A stretch of DNA of 56,718 bases, taken from NCBI GenBank assembly GCA_029252405.1, contig JAQXBM010000067.1, positions 1 to 56,718 of the forward strand, read 5' to 3'. The notes below the pieces were generated by a model. It was not told the origin of the DNA. It did no database searches and saw only the letters and a program-made list of their open reading frames with translations. Shown piece after piece: positions 1 to 7,760 of the stretch. The number at the start of each line of letters is the position of its first letter. The first letter of the stretch is position 1. The position numbers and the translations under genes are program-made. The DNA is from Crocinitomicaceae bacterium. GTDB taxonomy: Bacteria; Bacteroidota; Bacteroidia; Flavobacteriales_D; Crocinitomicaceae.

Positions 1-239
1 ACATCAATGTTGTCCATTCCAACACCACCACGTCCAATCAATTGAAGGCCTTGGCAAGCATCAATCATATCTTTCCTGACAGTTGTTGCACTCCTTACTA
101 GGAGAACACCAATGTCCTCGTTATTGATCGTTTCAATTAGATCATTTTGTTCTACTTTTTCAGTAAGAACCGTATATCCTGCAGATTCCAAAGCATCAAT
201 TCCAGCTTGAGAAATTCCGTCATTTGCAAGTACTTTCAT
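1..239 (-). CDS. serA: D-3-phosphoglycerate dehydrogenase, N-terminal part (cut by window edge)
   Basis: Reading the minus strand from an ATG at 237-239 gives an open frame to the window edge, beginning MKVLANDGISQAGIDALESA and reaching an IGRGGVGMDNIDV segment. That layout is typical of the N-terminal substrate-binding part of the D-isomer 2-hydroxyacid dehydrogenase family. SerA oxidises 3-phosphoglycerate to 3-phosphohydroxypyruvate, the first step of serine synthesis. The start abuts the serC stop (TAA at 240-242) with no spacer, so the two are almost certainly co-transcribed as serC-serA, and SerC uses the SerA product. The NAD-binding domain and catalytic residues lie outside the window, so the SerA call leans on the serC neighbour. 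Confidence 0.9.
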   Translation of the reverse strand, partial: MKVLANDGISQAGIDALESAGYTVLTEKVEQNDLIETINNEDIGVLLVRSATTVRKDMIDACQGLQLIGRGGVGMDNID

Positions 240-1307
240 TTATCCGTTTTTTCGGGTGAATTCTTTCATTACGTCCACAAGAACCTGAACGCTATCAATT
301 GTCAATGCGTTGTACATTGAAGCTCTATAACCACCAACAGAGCGGTGCCCCTTCAATCCAACAATATTTGCTTCGTTCCACATCTTGTCGAAGATCTCAG
401 ATGGAGCTCCGTCATTCAAGAGGAATGTTACGTTCATATTTGATCGGTCTTCTTTAGCAACAGGTCCAAAGAATAGTGGGTTGCTATCAATTTCAGAGTA
501 GAGTAGGTCACCCTTTGCTGTATTTCTAGTATTGGCGGCGTCAACACCTCCATTCGCGATCAGGTGTCTTAGATTCAACATTGAAGCATACACAGAAAAT
601 ACTGGAGGAGTGTTCATCATCGAGTCCTTATCGGCATGACCTTTAAGGTCTAGATATCCCGGCATAAACTGTGAAGTTGATTTACCGAGTACATCGTCTT
701 TAACAATATAAAGAGTTGCTCCAGCTGGACCTAAGTTCTTTTGTGCTCCAGCATAAATCAAATCAAATTTGGAAACATCAATAGGCTTTGAGAAAATGTC
801 CGATGACATATCACAAACTAGAGGAGCTGTTGTCTCAATGATATCTTTGAACTGCGTTCCGTAAATTGTGTTGTTAGAAGTGTAGTGCATGTAGTCAAGG
901 TCAGAAGGAATATCAAACCCTTTAGGCACGTAGGTAAAACCTTTATCCTCCGACGACGCAACTACATTCATATCAATGCCTATTGACTTCGCTTCTTTAA
1001 TTGCTTTAGTCGACCATGTACCAGTATTGATATAACCAGCTTTCTTGCTATCTCGCATCATATTCAACGCTGAGATTGTAAATCCAAGTGAAGCTCCACC
1101 TTGCAGGAAGAGCACTGAATATCCCGAAGGTACATTTAGGGCTTTTTTTACAAGTTCTTGAGCTTCATCCATCACCTTAACGAAATCTGCGCTTCGGTGA
1201 GAAACCTCTAAAATTGATAATCCGTTAAAATCCTTTACTGCTTCTGCGGCTTGTCCAAAAACTTCTTGAGGAAGAATGCAAGGACCCGCACCAAAATTAT
1301 GTTTCAT
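240..1307 (-). CDS. serC: Phosphoserine aminotransferase
   Basis: SerC transfers an amino group from glutamate to 3-phosphohydroxypyruvate to make phosphoserine; the family also serves in pyridoxal phosphate synthesis. The 355-residue protein starts MKHNFGAGPCILPQEVF, the family N-terminus, and has the PLP lysine in YAGAQKNLGPAG (about residue 190). The conserved end GLKGHRSVGGYRASMYNALT is present. Length is normal for class V aminotransferases of this type. It is the upstream partner of serA, with directly abutting stop and start. A perfect hairpin terminator (1321-1346) separates it from the THX gene upstream. I see no clear TAnnTTTG promoter in the 45-nt gap, so some readthrough may feed it. 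Confidence 0.97.
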   Translation of the reverse strand: MKHNFGAGPCILPQEVFGQAAEAVKDFNGLSILEVSHRSADFVKVMDEAQELVKKALNVPSGYSVLFLQGGASLGFTISALNMMRDSKKAGYINTGTWSTKAIKEAKSIGIDMNVVASSEDKGFTYVPKGFDIPSDLDYMHYTSNNTIYGTQFKDIIETTAPLVCDMSSDIFSKPIDVSKFDLIYAGAQKNLGPAGATLYIVKDDVLGKSTSQFMPGYLDLKGHADKDSMMNTPPVFSVYASMLNLRHLIANGGVDAANTRNTAKGDLLYSEIDSNPLFFGPVAKEDRSNMNVTFLLNDGAPSEIFDKMWNEANIVGLKGHRSVGGYRASMYNALTIDSVQVLVDVMKEFTRKNG

Positions 1308-1320
1308 ATAAATATGTTGT

Positions 1321-1346
1321 AAAAAAAAAGCTGCCGTCGGCAGCTT
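1321..1346 (-). terminator. Rho-independent terminator downstream of the THX gene
   Basis: On the minus strand an 8-bp perfect stem (AAGCTGCC / GGCAGCTT, 1328-1335 with 1339-1346) closes a 3-nt loop and is followed by a run of nine T residues (complement of 1321-1329). It lies just after the stop of the THX gene and before serC. Confidence 0.9.
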
Positions 1347-1352
1347 ACAAAA

Positions 1353-1610
1353 TTATTTTTCTTTTGCTTCTGTTGATTTAGAAGCGGCTTTTTTTGTTGT
1401 AGTTTTTTTCGCTGCTGGTTTTTTCGCTGCAGCCTTTTTTGCAGTTGTTTTCTTAGCAGGAGTTTCTTTCGCCGTTTCAGCCTTCGCTTTTGCTGGCTTA
1501 GATTTCTTTTTTGTTACCTCGACAGGCTTCGGAGCTTTCTTTTTACGTGAATTTCCGTAAGTCCCCATTACTCTTTTACCTTTTGCGGTTCTTTTATCTC
1601 CTTTTCCCAT
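1353..1610 (-). CDS. 30S ribosomal protein THX with lysine/alanine-rich histone-H1-like tail
   Basis: The first 25 residues (MGKGDKRTAKGKRVMGTYGN and following basics) match the THX family, a small basic protein first found in the Thermus 30S subunit and widely annotated in Bacteroidota. The remaining 60 residues are a low-complexity tail of repeated AKK, PAAKK and TTKKA units like the C-terminal tail of histone H1 or bacterial H1-like proteins. Usual THX proteins are much shorter, so this is a THX head with an added disordered polycation tail. The THX head is recognised from memory of the family; any role of the tail in RNA or DNA binding is inference. A TATATTTG promoter box lies 36 nt upstream and a strong terminator follows. 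Confidence 0.8.
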   Translation of the reverse strand: MGKGDKRTAKGKRVMGTYGNSRKKKAPKPVEVTKKKSKPAKAKAETAKETPAKKTTAKKAAAKKPAAKKTTTKKAASKSTEAKEK

Positions 1611-1645
1611 TTATAACAAATTAGATTTTAACGATTAATTAGGTA

Positions 1646-1653
1646 CAAATATA
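1646..1653 (-). promoter_or_regulatory. Bacteroidota -7 promoter box for the THX gene
   Basis: Minus-strand TATATTTG fits TAnnTTTG and sits 36 nt before the THX ATG, in the gap after the trmH-like gene. No good TTG -33 element is seen at the expected distance. Confidence 0.5.
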
Positions 1654-2328
1654 TTATTCTTTTTCGAGAATTCGTCGTCTAATTTCGGCTTCTACTTCTT
1701 TACCATTTCGGATAATTCCTGTGCACCACTGAATTTTGAGTTTTGTCTGTTCTTCGTCAGTCAATTTCCATTCTAAGTCTGATGATTCTAGTCTATTTCT
1801 TAGCTGATTTAGAATCAGGGCTGCGGAAACACTAATATTGAAACTTTCGGTAAAGCCATACATTGGTATTTTGACAAGCTCATCTGCCTGCGAGGCTATA
1901 TTTTCGGATATACCGTCTCTTTCAGTGCCGAAAACTAGGGCAATAGGTTGATTGATTTCTATCTCGTCGATTGTTTTTACAGCATGTGGACTAGTGGCAA
2001 CAATTTTGTATCCTTTTCCTTTGAGGTTTGTGAGGCATTTAGTTCCAGGTGAGTTGTTACCTGAGTAGCTTTGGACATCCACCCAATTACTCGATCCTTT
2101 AGCTATTTCCCGTTGGACCTCAAATTCTTGATTTTCGGCAATAATATTGAGTTCTTGTATACCAAAGCAATCACAAGAACGAAGAACGGCTGAAGAGTTG
2201 AATTCTTTGACGATGTCTTCTAGTACAACCGTTAAGTACTTTGTTCTTTCGCTGGACACGCGATCCAATAACTCCCTTTTACTTGGTGAGATAAATTCAA
2301 ATAGCTGAGAGAGAACAGAATCATTCAT
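1654..2328 (-). CDS. TrmH-family tRNA/rRNA 2'-O-methyltransferase (SpoU class)
   Basis: The 224-residue protein carries the SPOUT-class signature motifs: LVVLEDIVKEFNSSAVLRSC near residue 35 (motif 1), VFGTERDGIS (about 142-151, motif 2) and IPMYGFTESFNISVSAALIL (about 164-183, motif 3). The family transfers methyl from S-adenosylmethionine to ribose 2'-OH. The closest functional guess is TrmH, which modifies G18 in tRNA, because of the short N-terminus and a C-terminal extension containing EEQTKLKIQW and many RR residues. Assignment to tRNA rather than rRNA is inference. A bidirectional-looking terminator separates it from HU upstream. Confidence 0.85.
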   Translation of the reverse strand: MNDSVLSQLFEFISPSKRELLDRVSSERTKYLTVVLEDIVKEFNSSAVLRSCDCFGIQELNIIAENQEFEVQREIAKGSSNWVDVQSYSGNNSPGTKCLTNLKGKGYKIVATSPHAVKTIDEIEINQPIALVFGTERDGISENIASQADELVKIPMYGFTESFNISVSAALILNQLRNRLESSDLEWKLTDEEQTKLKIQWCTGIIRNGKEVEAEIRRRILEKE

Positions 2329-2344
2329 TGTTTTTAGAACAAAA

Positions 2345-2380
2345 AAAAGGGAATCAACTCAAATGTGAGGATTCCCTTTT
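2345..2380 (-). terminator. Terminator downstream of the HU gene
   Basis: Eleven-bp perfect arms (2345-2355 and 2370-2380, AAAAGGGAATC / GATTCCCTTTT) enclose a loop with a further CTCA/TGAG pairing and are flanked by A and T tracts on both sides. It begins 18 nt after the HU stop. The symmetry could let it stop transcription in either direction. Confidence 0.9.
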
Positions 2381-2398
2381 TGAAAAGTAAATTTCAGA

Positions 2399-2671
2399 TT
2401 AGTTAACTTTACTAGAAAGCTCAGATCCAGCTTTAAAACGTACAACGTTTTTAGCTGCAATTTTAATTTCTTTACCTGTTTGTGGGTTACGTCCAGTTCT
2501 AGCTGCTCGGTTGGATACAGAAAATGATCCAAATCCTACTAATGAACAACGATCTCCTTTTTTAAGGCATCCTGTGATTGCTGTTTGAAATGCTTCTAAT
2601 GCTCTTTTCGCATCAGCTTTTGAAAGACCAGCGTCTGAAGCCATTGCTTCAATTAACTCTGCTTTATTCAT
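2399..2671 (-). CDS. HU-family DNA-binding protein
   Basis: A 90-residue histone-like protein that binds and bends DNA as a dimer. The whole HU fold is visible: MNKAELIEAM at the N-terminus, the GFGSFSV strand, and the beta-arm motif GRNPQTGKEIKI (about residues 60-71) followed by VVRFKAGSELSSKVN. Length is exactly that of HU/IHF subunits. It is monocistronic, with a textbook promoter upstream (TTG 2738-2740, 19-nt spacer, TATATTTG 2711-2718) and a strong terminator downstream, as expected for an abundant protein. Confidence 0.97.
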   Translation of the reverse strand: MNKAELIEAMASDAGLSKADAKRALEAFQTAITGCLKKGDRCSLVGFGSFSVSNRAARTGRNPQTGKEIKIAAKNVVRFKAGSELSSKVN

Positions 2672-2710
2672 AGTCTCTGTTTTTAGTTTGTGTTAATAAT
2701 TTTACCGTGA

Positions 2711-2740
2711 CAAATATATTCTAATATCCATGCTACACAA
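2711..2740 (-). promoter_or_regulatory. Promoter of the HU gene (-33 TTG, -7 TATATTTG)
   Basis: On the minus strand TTG (2740-2738) and TATATTTG (2718-2711) are separated by exactly 19 nt, the known Bacteroidota housekeeping consensus. The -7 box is about 40 nt before the ATG. Confidence 0.75.
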
Positions 2741-2767
2741 GGGTTGCGGTACAGAAATGGGTAGAAA

Positions 2768-2796
2768 TGTGGAAAACTATGGACATTTGTTGATAA
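2768..2796. other. Two one-mismatch DnaA-box-like sites in the fmt-HU gap
   Basis: TGTGGAAAA (2768-2776) and TGTTGATAA (2788-2796) each differ by one base from the DnaA box complement TGTGGATAA, are in the same orientation and are 11 nt apart. The rest of this 189-nt gap holds the HU promoter and nothing else I recognise. Such near matches are common in AT-rich DNA. Confidence 0.3.
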
Positions 2797-2860
2797 AGAA
2801 GGGTACTTATTGCCCTGTTTCACGCTAAAGTCGCCGAATAACGCTACGAATCAAAGGTTT

Positions 2861-3814
2861 TTATAGACTAAATGAGTTAATTTTATTACCCGCGATAAAC
2901 TCTTTGAAGGACATTCTTCTTTTTCCTTCTAATTGAATTTCTACAACCCTGAGATAGAAATCGGAACATGGTACTAGGATTCCCGAATCATCTGATTTTA
3001 ATTCTGTACTATCTAATGACCGAATCTCTGTTTTGCTCGTTGCAAAGAATTTAACCGTCTTGACAGTATCATTACCAATGTTAACCGTTGACCAGGCGCC
3101 AGGATACGGATCCAAACCTCTACAAAAATTGTGGACATTTTCAACGTCTGTAGAGAAGTCTATCTTACAATCCTGTTTGAATATTTTTGGTGCAGGCTTC
3201 AATTCTTCATGTTGAATCAATTCGCTTTGATCCAATCCTTGAGCATTTCCGTTCATTATTTTCTTGACGGTTGATAACGTTGTCTCTGCGCCGAGTTCCA
3301 TAAGTTCCGTATACAACTCACCAACCGTTGTATTCTCTGAAATGGCAGTTTTGTTCTGTTCAATAATATCTCCTGTGTCAATTTCTCGCTCGATAAAAAA
3401 CGTAGTAACTCCAGTTTCAGTCTCTCCGTTTATTATTGCCCAGTTGATTGGGGCAGCTCCGCGATATTGCGGAAGTAAGGATGCGTGAAGATTAATAGTT
3501 CCAAGTCGTGGCATTCCCCAAACAACTTCTGGCAGCATTCGGAACGCTACAACAACAAAAAGATCAGCCTTCAAAGCAGCTAGTTCAGAAACAAAGTCTT
3601 CTTCCTTGAGTTTGGTTGGTTGAAGGATATTCAATTCGCTGTCAAGTGCAAATTGTTTAACAGCACTCGCATGCATCTTACGGCCTCTTCCTGCTGGTTT
3701 GTCAGGCGCAGTAATTACACCTATGATATTGATGCTTTCATCAGTCAAAAGTTTAGCCAATATGGATACGGCAAATTCGGGAGTCCCCATAAAAACGATA
3801 TCTATTTTCTTCAT
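2861..3814 (-). CDS. fmt: Methionyl-tRNA formyltransferase
   Basis: Fmt formylates Met-tRNA(fMet) from 10-formyltetrahydrofolate for translation initiation. The start MKKIDIVFMGTPEFAV is chosen because it is the family N-terminus. An upstream in-frame start would overlap the MATE gene, while this ATG lies one base after the MATE stop. The formyltransferase domain shows APDKPAGRGR and the catalytic block NLHASLLPQYRGAAPINWAI (about residues 105-125); the C-terminal Fmt domain follows, including LDPYPGAW. The protein is about 317 residues, normal for Fmt. It is the last gene of the rlmI-MATE-fmt operon. Confidence 0.96.
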   Translation of the reverse strand: MKKIDIVFMGTPEFAVSILAKLLTDESINIIGVITAPDKPAGRGRKMHASAVKQFALDSELNILQPTKLKEEDFVSELAALKADLFVVVAFRMLPEVVWGMPRLGTINLHASLLPQYRGAAPINWAIINGETETGVTTFFIEREIDTGDIIEQNKTAISENTTVGELYTELMELGAETTLSTVKKIMNGNAQGLDQSELIQHEELKPAPKIFKQDCKIDFSTDVENVHNFCRGLDPYPGAWSTVNIGNDTVKTVKFFATSKTEIRSLDSTELKSDDSGILVPCSDFYLRVVEIQLEGKRRMSFKEFIAGNKINSFSL

Positions 3815-3815
3815 A

Positions 3816-5144
3816 TTAGATTTGTTTCTTTTTCCAATTAAAAAATTTAAGATAGGTAATTGATAATATTCCAATCACACCGAAGTATATATATTCTACT
3901 GTCCAAACGTAATAAATATCCCATTTCAATACTTTAATAAATAAGTATGCACTCACCAAGTAGGTAGAAACAGCAATTAGTTCTATGTAAAATGTGAATC
4001 TCGTGTTTCCGCTGCCAGAGATCGTATAGAAGTATATACTGCAAAATCCATAAAGAAGCATAGATCCAAATACGAACCTCAATGTCTCTGCGCTAGTCTC
4101 AATGAACTCTTGTCGTGGATTTATAAGTTCTATCAATTTCTCTGGGTAGAGTAGTGCGCCATGAAAAATAACAACTAGAAAAATAATAGTTAGAATTTGT
4201 ATTCTCCGCATGGCAATTAACACTGAGTCAAAATCCTTTTTTCCCATGTATTGACTAACATACGTCTTGGCCGTGGCACCCAATCCCCATATTGGAACGA
4301 AGGCAAGAAAGTATAGCGAACGAATGTTTTGAGATACGGTCAATTCGAATACTCCAATTTGCTCAATCCAGAAAAAGAAAATTGTCCAAGTGAGAAGTGC
4401 CACTATTCCTTGCAGCATTATTGGACTTCCTAGAACCAGCAGTTTTTTGATTGAGGACCACTTAACTCTAATACTTGTGAGGATTTCATGTTTCTTAACT
4501 GATGGATTAAAGGTGATCGCTATCAAAAGGAAAATCAATCCAGCAAAATCGGAGAGAGTGGATGCCAAGGCAGCTCCTTCCAGTCCCATTTCTGGTAATC
4601 CGAAATGCCCAAAGATCAAGCTGTAATCTAAAGCAATGTTTGTTGATGCGATTACAATAGAATTAATAAGTATTAATAAGGTACGTCCTGTAGCCGTTAG
4701 ATAGGCAAGTACAACCAAGGAGATTGTCGATGGAATAAACCCATAACTTCTTATTTGAATGTAGTCTATCTCAAGCTGAGCTAACTCTGCATTTCTAGCA
4801 CTGGCTGTTATAATGTCTGGTATGAATAGCCATGACAGTATAAATAGAACAGCAGCGATGATGAAATTGATGGCAATTGAACTTCCGAAGATTCTTGGTA
4901 AAAGAGAATCCCTTTCTTCACCAATTCTTCGTGCCATCAATATTTGAGTTCCCTCATTCAGTCCGACAAGTGTCATGAACATGGTGATGTAAACCAATCC
5001 ACCATTTCCAGCAGCGTCAAAAGCTAAAGTGTCGTATCTGCTTAGGAATGACGAGTCAGTTAATAAAACAATAGACTGTATAAATGACGAACCCATTAAT
5101 GGAATCGCAATGGACAGTATTGTTCTATAGCTTAAACTCAGCAT
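3816..5144 (-). CDS. MATE-family multidrug efflux transporter
   Basis: A 442-residue membrane protein made almost wholly of about twelve hydrophobic helices, with the paired-domain layout of MATE antiporters (NorM/DinF type). Visible signatures are the N-terminal IAIPLMGSSFIQSI, GNGGLVYITMFM, and the second-half PIMLQGIVALLTW and GLGATAKTYVSQYMGK. Such proteins export cationic drugs or metabolites using sodium or proton gradients; the substrate here cannot be told. It is translationally linked to its neighbours: its ATG overlaps the stop of the rlmI-like gene by one base (TAATG) and its stop is one base before the fmt start. Confidence 0.88.
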   Translation of the reverse strand: MLSLSYRTILSIAIPLMGSSFIQSIVLLTDSSFLSRYDTLAFDAAGNGGLVYITMFMTLVGLNEGTQILMARRIGEERDSLLPRIFGSSIAINFIIAAVLFILSWLFIPDIITASARNAELAQLEIDYIQIRSYGFIPSTISLVVLAYLTATGRTLLILINSIVIASTNIALDYSLIFGHFGLPEMGLEGAALASTLSDFAGLIFLLIAITFNPSVKKHEILTSIRVKWSSIKKLLVLGSPIMLQGIVALLTWTIFFFWIEQIGVFELTVSQNIRSLYFLAFVPIWGLGATAKTYVSQYMGKKDFDSVLIAMRRIQILTIIFLVVIFHGALLYPEKLIELINPRQEFIETSAETLRFVFGSMLLYGFCSIYFYTISGSGNTRFTFYIELIAVSTYLVSAYLFIKVLKWDIYYVWTVEYIYFGVIGILSITYLKFFNWKKKQI

Positions 5145-6313
5145 TACTCAACGTGAATCACCAGCCCTTTCAGGTATTCACCTTCAGGGTGAAATGCATT
5201 AATGGGATGATCAGAAGGTTGGTGAAGTTGTTCTAAAATTCGAACATTTCTGCCTGATTCGATGGCCGCAGCTATTACTGTGTTCGTAAACAGTTTCTTA
5301 TCCACAACTTGAGAACAAGAGAAAGTAAAAATGATTCCTCCCGGTTTAATCTGGCGAATAGCATGAGCATTCAATCTTTTGTAGCCTTGGATGGCCTTAT
5401 GACGTTTATCCCTATGCTTGGCGAAAGCTGGAGGGTCCAATACAATAATGTCGTATTCATCACCCAAATCTTTGATATGTGCCATCGCATCAGCGACTAT
5501 TGAAGTATGCTTGTCTTCGAAATTATTCAATCGAATATTTTCTTCCGTCAACTGAATTGCCTTTTTCGAACTGTCCAATGAATCAACTTTGATTGCACCG
5601 TGTTGCAGCGCGAGAAGACTAAATCCACCTGAGTAACAGAAAGTGTTCAAGACAGTTTTCCCTTTTGAATACTTGGCTAACAAAAGTCGGTTTTCTCTTT
5701 GATCAATAAAGAATCCTGTTTTCTGACCCGTCACCCAATCGATGTTGAATTTAACCCCATTTTCCAACGCAACATGTGGAGTAGAGCATTCACCGTGAAG
5801 ATATCCGTCTTCGTTATCAACTCTTTCTGGCAGAGTATCCGATGATTTTGAATAAACGGCGATTAATTCATCTCCAAGCGCGCTAACCAAAGCTGCAGTA
5901 ATATGTTCTAATGATTCGAACATTCCAATACTATGACATTGAATAACGGCCACTCCTGCATAATAATCAATGATTAATCCAGGAAGGCTATCTCCCTCGC
6001 CATGCACCAATCGACATATATTATTGTTTTCATTGATTAAATTCTGCTGCAATCGAACATCCACGGCATCCTTAATTCGGTATCGAAAGAAATCGGCATC
6101 AATGGGTTCATCATGAAAACTGAGAACTCGAACAGCGATTGTCGCATGTTGAAAATGACCTCTAGCGATGAAATAATTCTCATGATCCGTCACCGTAACT
6201 AAATCTCCATCTTTCAGGTGAGAAGTGTCCGTAGAAATCGCACCTGAAAAGATCCAAGGATGTCGGCGATCAATAGAGTGACTTTTATTCTTGTGTATGG
6301 CTATTATATTCAT
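5144..6313 (-). CDS. RlmI-like 23S rRNA (cytosine-5) methyltransferase
   Basis: The 389-residue protein has an N-terminal PUA-like domain (HPWIFSGAI, then GDLVTVTDHENYFIARGHF, about 18-55) and a class I SAM-dependent methyltransferase domain. That domain contains TGQKTGFFIDQRENR (about 195-210), the SAM loop NTFCYSGGFSLLAL, VLDPPAFAK (about 295) and FSCSQ with the likely catalytic cysteine. This order and length match the RlmI/YccW family, which methylates C1962 of 23S rRNA in E. coli. It heads the rlmI-MATE-fmt operon and is preceded by a full promoter. Exact target base is inferred from the family only. Confidence 0.87.
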   Translation of the reverse strand: MNIIAIHKNKSHSIDRRHPWIFSGAISTDTSHLKDGDLVTVTDHENYFIARGHFQHATIAVRVLSFHDEPIDADFFRYRIKDAVDVRLQQNLINENNNICRLVHGEGDSLPGLIIDYYAGVAVIQCHSIGMFESLEHITAALVSALGDELIAVYSKSSDTLPERVDNEDGYLHGECSTPHVALENGVKFNIDWVTGQKTGFFIDQRENRLLLAKYSKGKTVLNTFCYSGGFSLLALQHGAIKVDSLDSSKKAIQLTEENIRLNNFEDKHTSIVADAMAHIKDLGDEYDIIVLDPPAFAKHRDKRHKAIQGYKRLNAHAIRQIKPGGIIFTFSCSQVVDKKLFTNTVIAAAIESGRNVRILEQLHQPSDHPINAFHPEGEYLKGLVIHVE

Positions 6314-6332
6314 CGTTTTCGTTATTCGAAGG

Positions 6333-6362
6333 CAAAAATACGTCTACTTGTACATCCACCAA
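6333..6362 (-). promoter_or_regulatory. Promoter of the rlmI-MATE-fmt operon
   Basis: On the minus strand TTG (6362-6360), a 19-nt spacer and TATTTTTG (6340-6333) match the Bacteroidota consensus exactly. The -7 box lies 20 nt before the ATG at 6313. Confidence 0.75.
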
Positions 6363-6399
6363 CAGGAAAGTTGATATTTTTACCACCAAATGAAGGATT

Positions 6400-6819
6400 A
6401 TGAACTGTAAAGTGCACTTTTATCTGTTGAATGACGATTTTTCTGTCGAGCATGCCGAGGCAAATCATGATGGGAAGGAGTCTGAAAATAACCGTTTACA
6501 TGAGTGGGAAGATGAGTTGGAGATTACAACTGAAGTGACAGGCATGGAAATGCACGAAGACGTTTCATTCCCTCTTCAAGGTCAATTTCCAGATGGTAAA
6601 GATTTCAATTTTGATATTACAAAAATGCGTCTGTTCGAGTTATCTGGGGAACAAAAAACCATTGTGGGTTGCTCAGAAACACTATTCGACTCATTTGAAT
6701 GGTCTCAGGATGAAAATCACACCTTGAAGGTTTACCTTAAAGATTATGAGCCACTTACGAATCCCATTCCAGGGATTTACATCGCTGCTCAAGAGTTCCC
6801 AAAAGAATTGATGTTCTAA
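6400..6819 (+). CDS. Unknown small acidic cytoplasmic protein
   Basis: I do not recognise this 139-residue protein. It has no signal peptide or membrane helix, is acidic, and seems a compact alpha/beta or all-beta domain: VHFYLLNDDFSVEHAEAN, FPLQGQFPDGKDFNFDITK, then VYLKDYEPLTNPIPGIYIAA. The regular alternation of charged and hydrophobic residues suggests beta strands. Its stop overlaps the start of the ABC ATPase by one base (TAATG), so the two are translationally coupled, and the protein may be a partner or regulator of that ATPase; that is inference. A poor promoter candidate (TATTTTTA at 6375-6382) precedes it. Confidence 0.75.
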   Translation: MNCKVHFYLLNDDFSVEHAEANHDGKESENNRLHEWEDELEITTEVTGMEMHEDVSFPLQGQFPDGKDFNFDITKMRLFELSGEQKTIVGCSETLFDSFEWSQDENHTLKVYLKDYEPLTNPIPGIYIAAQEFPKELMF

Positions 6820-7760
6820 TGCTAGAACTTCAAAATGTATCACTGAAGTTTAATGAGAAAGTAATTCTTGAAGATATTTCATGTTCCATTGGCGCTGGCG
6901 AGATTGTTGGCATTATTGGAAAGAGTGGAATGGGGAAGACCTCACTACTTAAAGTGATGTCTGCACATCTAGAAGTAAACTCAGGAAAAGTTATTTACGC
7001 TGGAAAAGCGTTGATTGGACCAAATGAAAAGCTAATTACCGGATACGAAGATTTGCAAATTGTCAATCAGGATTTCGCGCTTGACTTGTATCATACGGTA
7101 GAGGAAAATGTGCGAGAGAAGGTTTTGCATCTTCCCAAAAAAGAACAGCTCATACTTATTGATGAGGTTTTGTCTTTGGTGGAGTTGGATCATTTGCGAT
7201 TACAAAAAGCACATTTACTTTCAGGAGGGGAGCAGCAGAGGTTGGCATTGGCCAGAGCTCTAGCTTGCGAGCCAACGTTCATTTTTCTTGATGAACCATT
7301 CGTCCATTTGGATCAGGCCTTGCGCTTTCGTATCATGAATTATTTGAAGCGTTTGAACGAAGTTAGAAACATTGCGATTGTGCTCGTTTCGCACGACGGA
7401 TCAGAATTGATGGGACTTGTGAATCGATTATTGCATCTTCAAAATGGAAAGATTGTTCGTGATGATCATCCACATAATTTGTTCTATCAACCCGTTAGTG
7501 TTGAGCAAGCTGAGTTATTAGGGACAATCAATCAACTGGAGATAAAAGGAGATGAGATTCTTTTTCGTCCGAATGAATATTCATTGGATTCTGGAAGCAT
7601 CAAAATTGAAGTCGGATTTAAACGATCGTTAAATACAGGGCTACTGGTGCTGAATTACTTTGTAACTCCAAATGGGACAAATATTGTACTTTCGAGCAAA
7701 CATGAATTGAAATCAGTGGACCACTTTTATATTCAGAAAAGAGATGAGCATCAGTCGTAA
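6819..7760 (+). CDS. Orphan ABC transporter ATP-binding protein
   Basis: A complete ABC ATPase of 313 residues: Walker A GKSGMGKTSLLK (about 34-45), Q-loop in LQIVNQDFAL, signature LSGGEQQRLALARAL (about 139-153), Walker B FIFLDEPFVHLD, and H-loop LVSHD. After residue 215 a roughly 90-residue C-terminal extension resembles the accessory (TOBE-like) domain of importer ATPases such as PotA or MetN types. No permease or binding protein lies nearby. The upstream gene is unknown and the downstream gene is a YihY/BrkB membrane protein with which it overlaps by 17 nt. It might energise an unlinked permease, or work with the YihY-like protein; the latter is speculation. Confidence 0.85.
   Translation: MLELQNVSLKFNEKVILEDISCSIGAGEIVGIIGKSGMGKTSLLKVMSAHLEVNSGKVIYAGKALIGPNEKLITGYEDLQIVNQDFALDLYHTVEENVREKVLHLPKKEQLILIDEVLSLVELDHLRLQKAHLLSGGEQQRLALARALACEPTFIFLDEPFVHLDQALRFRIMNYLKRLNEVRNIAIVLVSHDGSELMGLVNRLLHLQNGKIVRDDHPHNLFYQPVSVEQAELLGTINQLEIKGDEILFRPNEYSLDSGSIKIEVGFKRSLNTGLLVLNYFVTPNGTNIVLSSKHELKSVDHFYIQKRDEHQS

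Noticed and set aside
2814-2829. Possible parS half-site (TGTTTCACG followed by CTAAAGT)
   Set aside because: Only the left half matches the parS consensus TGTTTCACGTGAAACA; the right half has four mismatches and parAB is 53 kb away.
3815-3874. Longer start for fmt
   Set aside because: It would overlap the MATE gene by about 60 nt and add residues before the conserved MKKIDIVFMGTPEF start.
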